From Propionibacteriaceae bacterium UBA7704 (GTDB lineage: Bacteria; Actinomycetota; Actinomycetes; Propionibacteriales; Propionibacteriaceae), in assembly GCA_002482525.1 (NCBI GenBank), contig DLGC01000010.1:14446-78445 (forward strand): a stretch of DNA of 64,000 nt, given 5' to 3'. A program made the translations under genes and the position numbers. This document shows, one piece after another, positions 61,124 to 64,000 of the stretch. The notes beneath the pieces were generated by a model. The model was not told the origin of the DNA and made no database searches. It saw only the letters and a list, made by a program, of their open reading frames with translations. Numbering within the stretch: the first letter of the stretch is position 1; each line of letters begins with the position of its first letter.

Positions 61124-62041
61124 CTATTTCGCGGCGCGGAAGTGGCGACCCACCTCGGGATCGACCAGCACCTGCTGTGCGGCCGCAATGCCGTCCACTG
61201 CGAGGGGCGCCTCGACATCGACAGTGCGTTTCAGCAGAGCCAACCCGATGGGGCCCCACTCGAAGTGTCGTTCCGAAGTGCCCATGCGGCCGACGACCTC
61301 GCCGTCGACGGTAGTCACGTCGGCACCGACGGGCGGCAACTGCTCGGCGCTTCCGTCGAGATGCAACAGAGTGAGGCGTCGGGGTGGGCGTCCCATGTTG
61401 AAGGTGCGCGCCACGGCCTCCTGGCCCGGGTAACAGCCCTTGTTCAGGTGCACCGCCGGACCCAGCGCATCGCCGTCGGGATTGGCCAGTTCGTTGGGCA
61501 TGGTGCGCTCATCGGTATCGAGGAAGACCCTCGGCAGCCCGGCGGCGATGCGCATCGCCTCCGCCGCCCAGGTGCCGGCGCGAACCTCGCCCAGCAGCGC
61601 CTCGGCGTCGGCGGCGGGAACCACCTGCGGCACACCACCGGGGGGCATCACCACAACGGAGTCAGCCAGCGGCTCGCTGATCTCGACTGTGGCGGCGAAG
61701 ACCATTCTGCGTAGCCAGGCCAGCAGTGCCTCGGCGCGTCCAGGCTCGGTGTGGCACCACAACCGCTCGCCGTCGTCGGTGGCAGCGAAGACGTGCTGCA
61801 GGTGGGCCTGCGGATTCAAGATGTAGGCGTTCAGCGGCATGCCTGGCGCCAGGTGGGCGAAGTCGGCGCTGGTGATGGCATGCAACCAACTCAATCGATC
61901 CGACCCGGCGATGGTGAACACCGGACGGTGCGACAAATCGACCCCGGCCAGTCCGGCGGCCAGCGCCTTCTGCTCCCCGAAGGGATCGCCGTAGTGCCAC
62001 ACGGCGCCGACATCGACGCCGGTTTCGACCAGAACTGTCAT
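61124..62041 (-). CDS. ygfZ: YgfZ/GcvT-like folate-binding protein
   Basis: 305 aa. Related to the glycine-cleavage T protein; needs tetrahydrofolate and helps maintain or assemble some Fe-S enzymes. The diagnostic motif KGCYPGQE is at 201-208 with its conserved Cys. The start ATG 62041 overlaps the stop of the nitrobindin-like gene (ATGA). Its pairing with a nitrobindin-like heme-fold protein is common in actinobacteria. Confidence 0.9.
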   Translation of the reverse strand: MTVLVETGVDVGAVWHYGDPFGEQKALAAGLAGVDLSHRPVFTIAGSDRLSWLHAITSADFAHLAPGMPLNAYILNPQAHLQHVFAATDDGERLWCHTEPGRAEALLAWLRRMVFAATVEISEPLADSVVVMPPGGVPQVVPAADAEALLGEVRAGTWAAEAMRIAAGLPRVFLDTDERTMPNELANPDGDALGPAVHLNKGCYPGQEAVARTFNMGRPPRRLTLLHLDGSAEQLPPVGADVTTVDGEVVGRMGTSERHFEWGPIGLALLKRTVDVEAPLAVDGIAAAQQVLVDPEVGRHFRAAK

Positions 62042-62535
62042 CGGCGTTCCAAGGTGGCCCACAGGTAGGGCTGCAGTTCTTCGGTCTCGGTGGCCCGGTC
62101 GAAGGAGAACATCAGCTTGCCGTCCACGGTGCCGTACAGGCGGCGTCCGGCGGTGTAGGCGACTTTCGCGTCGCGGGTGCGCGCCACCGCGTCGGTGATG
62201 AGGTCCAGCCGGCCGGGCTGCAGCTTGCCGAACCAGATTTCGGCATAGCCGTCGGGGGAGGTCATCATGACGTCCACGCTGCCGTCGGCTAGCGGACGCC
62301 AGAAGCCGGTCTCCATGAACAGCGGACGCTCCGGGGCTCCGTCGGCGTCAGTGAGGAAGGCCTGCGCGAGGTAGTGCAGGTAGTCCTCGCCGTTGTCGGC
62401 GAAGTCGATCTGAATGGCATAGCTGGTCTTTTCCTCGCCGGGCCATTCGCGGTAGCCGGTGCCTTCCCAGCGTCCGCGCAGCCAGGCCAGCCCGATCAGG
62501 GCAGGGTTCAAGTCGGCCGGGATCTCGAAGGCCAT
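62038..62535 (-). CDS. Nitrobindin-like (FABP/DUF1794) beta-barrel protein
   Basis: 165 aa. The barrel starts LIGLAWLRGRWEGTGYREWPG, with the G-x-W-x-G-x-G signature at 21-27, and ends EELQPYLWATLERR. Nitrobindins bind heme in a solvent-exposed pocket and interact with nitric oxide or peroxynitrite. In the mycobacterial protein, as I recall it, the proximal heme ligand is the His of a C-terminal QHHLAAVL block; here that place is Tyr157. Heme binding is therefore uncertain. Start ATG 62535 has GGAG upstream. Confidence 0.85.
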   Translation of the reverse strand: MAFEIPADLNPALIGLAWLRGRWEGTGYREWPGEEKTSYAIQIDFADNGEDYLHYLAQAFLTDADGAPERPLFMETGFWRPLADGSVDVMMTSPDGYAEIWFGKLQPGRLDLITDAVARTRDAKVAYTAGRRLYGTVDGKLMFSFDRATETEELQPYLWATLERR

Positions 62536-62539
62536 GAGC

Positions 62540-62659
62540 TCAGTCTCCTTGTTTGGTTCTCAGCAGCGCCCAGATGCCCGCGACGGCAGCGATGATCACG
62601 ACCCCGCAGGCCGTGATCAGCACCACACCAGTGATCGAAAGCGGGAGCAGAAAAGGCAC
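62540..62659 (-). CDS. 39-residue single-helix membrane protein
   Basis: GTG 62659 opens a 39-codon frame ending TGA 62540-62542, four bases before the nitrobindin-like start. The peptide is MPFLLPLSITGVVLITACGV continuing VIIAAVAGIWALLRTKQGD: one membrane helix with a basic C-terminal end. TATGCT (62666-62671, complement) lies exactly 6 bases upstream of GTG, the leaderless spacing seen at other genes here. It would be the first gene of the nitrobindin-ygfZ operon. Function unknown. Confidence 0.55.
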   Translation of the reverse strand: MPFLLPLSITGVVLITACGVVIIAAVAGIWALLRTKQGD

Positions 62660-62777
62660 TCGTGCAGCATAACCGGCCACCGTTGCCGAACATTCCGGCC
62701 CTGCCGGTCAGGCGGTGAGTGAGGACGTCCCCTCACCGAACAAACCCGTGTCGCGCCGGACTGCTTTCATTGACTCC

Positions 62778-63209
62778 ATGCGTGCAGTCGTCCAGCGAGT
62801 CAGCCAAGCCCGCGTACGGGTCGATGACGAAGTTGTGGGTGCCATCGATTCCCCCGGGCTGTTGATTCTGCTCGGCGTGGCCCACACCGATACCGTCGAG
62901 ATCGCCACCGCGTTAGCCATCAAGATTTGGCAGCTACGCATTTTGGACGGGGAACTGTCCTGTGCCGATGTCCAGGCCCCCATCCTGGTGGTGAGCCAAT
63001 TCACGCTGTACGCCGATACTCGCAAAGGACGGCGTCCGTCGTGGTCGAAGGCGGCCCCGGCCAGCGCTGGAGAACCTCTGGTGGACGCCTTTGTCGAGGC
63101 GCTGTCCGAACTGGGAGCACAGGTTGAAACCGGGCGTTTCGGGGCCATGATGGACGTTGAAATGGTCAACCATGGGCCTATGACGATCCTGCTCGACCTC
63201 GATGAGTGA
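62778..63209 (+). CDS. dtd: D-aminoacyl-tRNA deacylase
   Basis: 143 aa. Removes D-amino acids (and Gly from tRNA-Ala) mischarged on tRNA. Begins MRAVVQRVSQARV as usual; the active-site motifs SQFTLYA (73-79) and the cross-subunit NHGPMT (131-136, usually NxGPxT) are present. The start is ATG 62778; longer frames from 62715 are not needed. Solitary gene. Confidence 0.94.
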   Translation: MRAVVQRVSQARVRVDDEVVGAIDSPGLLILLGVAHTDTVEIATALAIKIWQLRILDGELSCADVQAPILVVSQFTLYADTRKGRRPSWSKAAPASAGEPLVDAFVEALSELGAQVETGRFGAMMDVEMVNHGPMTILLDLDE

Positions 63210-63288
63210 TTGCTCACCGTGGACGACGAATAGGGCGAATGGCCGCTGAGTCACTAAAGTTTGCTTCACAGCGCACTCAGGAGGGCGA

Positions 63289-63966
63289 ATGGCACAACTG
63301 CTGCTGGTCAGCAACGAGATCGCCAATGGCACGCCCGCAGAGCGCTCACTACCGGTTTTGGCGCTGCTCTCACATGACATCGTCGGAGTTGCGGCCGATA
63401 CCCAGGCTTTGACCGAATCGGCCCGCTGCGACGTGGTGGTGCTGGACGGCCGCGGCGATCTGGCCGGGGCACGCATGATGGCCCGCCTTTTCCAGTCCTC
63501 GGGATCGACCGTGCCGCTGTTGTTGGTGCTCACCGAAAGCGGCCTGGCCGCAGTGGCTGCCGATTGGGGCCTTTCCGATGTGGTGCTCGACACCGCCGGA
63601 CCGGCTGAGTTCGAAGCCCGCATCCGCCTGTTGGCCACCTCAGCAGCCAGCGACGGCCTGATTTCGGCCGGCGGCATCGTGATCGACGACGCCGCCTACT
63701 CCGTCCTACTTGAGGGCGATCCCCTCGACCTGACCTACACCGAGTTCGAGCTGCTGAAGTACCTGGTGCAACACCCCGGCCGCGTCTTCAGCCGCGAACA
63801 CCTGCTCGCCGATGTGTGGGGCTACGACTACTACGGCGGCACCCGCACCGTCGACGTCCACGTCCGCCGCCTGCGCGCCAAACTAGGCCCCGAACACGAA
63901 GCCCTGATCGGCACCGTCCGCAACGTGGGCTACCGCTTCTCCCCCGACGGCGTCGGTCGCCGCTAG
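63289..63966 (+). CDS. glnR: GlnR-type orphan OmpR-family nitrogen regulator
   Basis: 225 aa. The N-terminal receiver-like domain keeps the position of the phosphoacceptor (D53 in VVLDGRGDL) but lacks the acidic pair and the conserved Lys, as in GlnR proteins that are not controlled by a kinase. ADWGLSDVVLDTAGPAEFEAR and the winged-helix block PGRVFSREHLLADVWGYDYY ... TVRNVGYRFSP are diagnostic of GlnR. It controls ammonium assimilation genes in actinobacteria. AGGAGGG precedes ATG 63289. Confidence 0.93.
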   Translation: MAQLLLVSNEIANGTPAERSLPVLALLSHDIVGVAADTQALTESARCDVVVLDGRGDLAGARMMARLFQSSGSTVPLLLVLTESGLAAVAADWGLSDVVLDTAGPAEFEARIRLLATSAASDGLISAGGIVIDDAAYSVLLEGDPLDLTYTEFELLKYLVQHPGRVFSREHLLADVWGYDYYGGTRTVDVHVRRLRAKLGPEHEALIGTVRNVGYRFSPDGVGRR

Positions 63967-64000
63967 CCGCCACCCCACCCCAGGCGCTCCCAAAAGGTGC

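Overview
The window is high-GC DNA from an actinobacterium, almost certainly a member of the Propionibacteriaceae. The decisive evidence is an intact transcarboxylase (methylmalonyl-CoA carboxyltransferase) operon, 5S - 12S - small subunit - 1.3S biotin carrier, which is the signature enzyme of the Wood-Werkman propionate cycle. A GlnR-type nitrogen regulator, a SenX3-RegX3 phosphate-sensing pair and an actinobacterial MoxR/DUF58/DUF4129/DUF4350/SpoIIM/RDD locus agree with this.

Layout. 1-6.3 kb: a sugar-type DeoR repressor (cut by the left edge), a divergent PRPP synthetase, senX3-regX3 facing phoU across a region with an 11-bp-periodic PHO-box-like repeat, phosphoglycerate mutase and a short-chain dehydrogenase. 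6.3-7.0 kb: a dense array of intergenic palindromic repeats. 7.0-13.2 kb: GH15 glycosidase, ribose-5-phosphate isomerase B and the transcarboxylase operon. 13.4-34.1 kb: a phosphate-uptake and cell-surface locus. It has two leaderless secreted leucine-rich-repeat paralogs at its outer edges and, between them, a long minus-strand operon: pstC-pstA-pstS-giant surface protein-second binding protein-membrane protein-sortase-like protein-pstB-lytic transglycosylase-PASTA kinase. Three Pst-type extracellular proteins sit in one operon. Two of them are anchored by a C-terminal membrane helix rather than as lipoproteins, and the sortase-fold protein has lost all three catalytic residues. A LuxR-type response regulator, a GTPase and a small Ig-repeat secreted protein lie at the pstC end.

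34.1-43.4 kb: a membrane protein/hydrolase pair, a GT4 glycosyltransferase, an acyl-CoA ligase, a DUF4143 ATPase, TypA and a MerR regulator. 43.5-53.5 kb: the MoxR-type locus, split by a repeat-rich island carrying two paralogous membrane-anchored secreted proteins. 53.5-64 kb: patatin phospholipase, an MFS exporter with a very large extracellular insertion plus its TetR regulator, an amidase, a YgfZ/nitrobindin pair with a 39-residue membrane peptide just upstream, D-aminoacyl-tRNA deacylase and GlnR.

Two genome-wide features stand out. Many genes have a -10-like hexamer exactly 6 bases before the start codon and no Shine-Dalgarno sequence, which implies leaderless mRNAs. Two intergenic repeat families (about 40 bp and about 20 bp) are scattered through the window, and the shorter one supplies the stop codon of two genes. 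I saw no rRNA, tRNA, CRISPR array, transposase or integrase.
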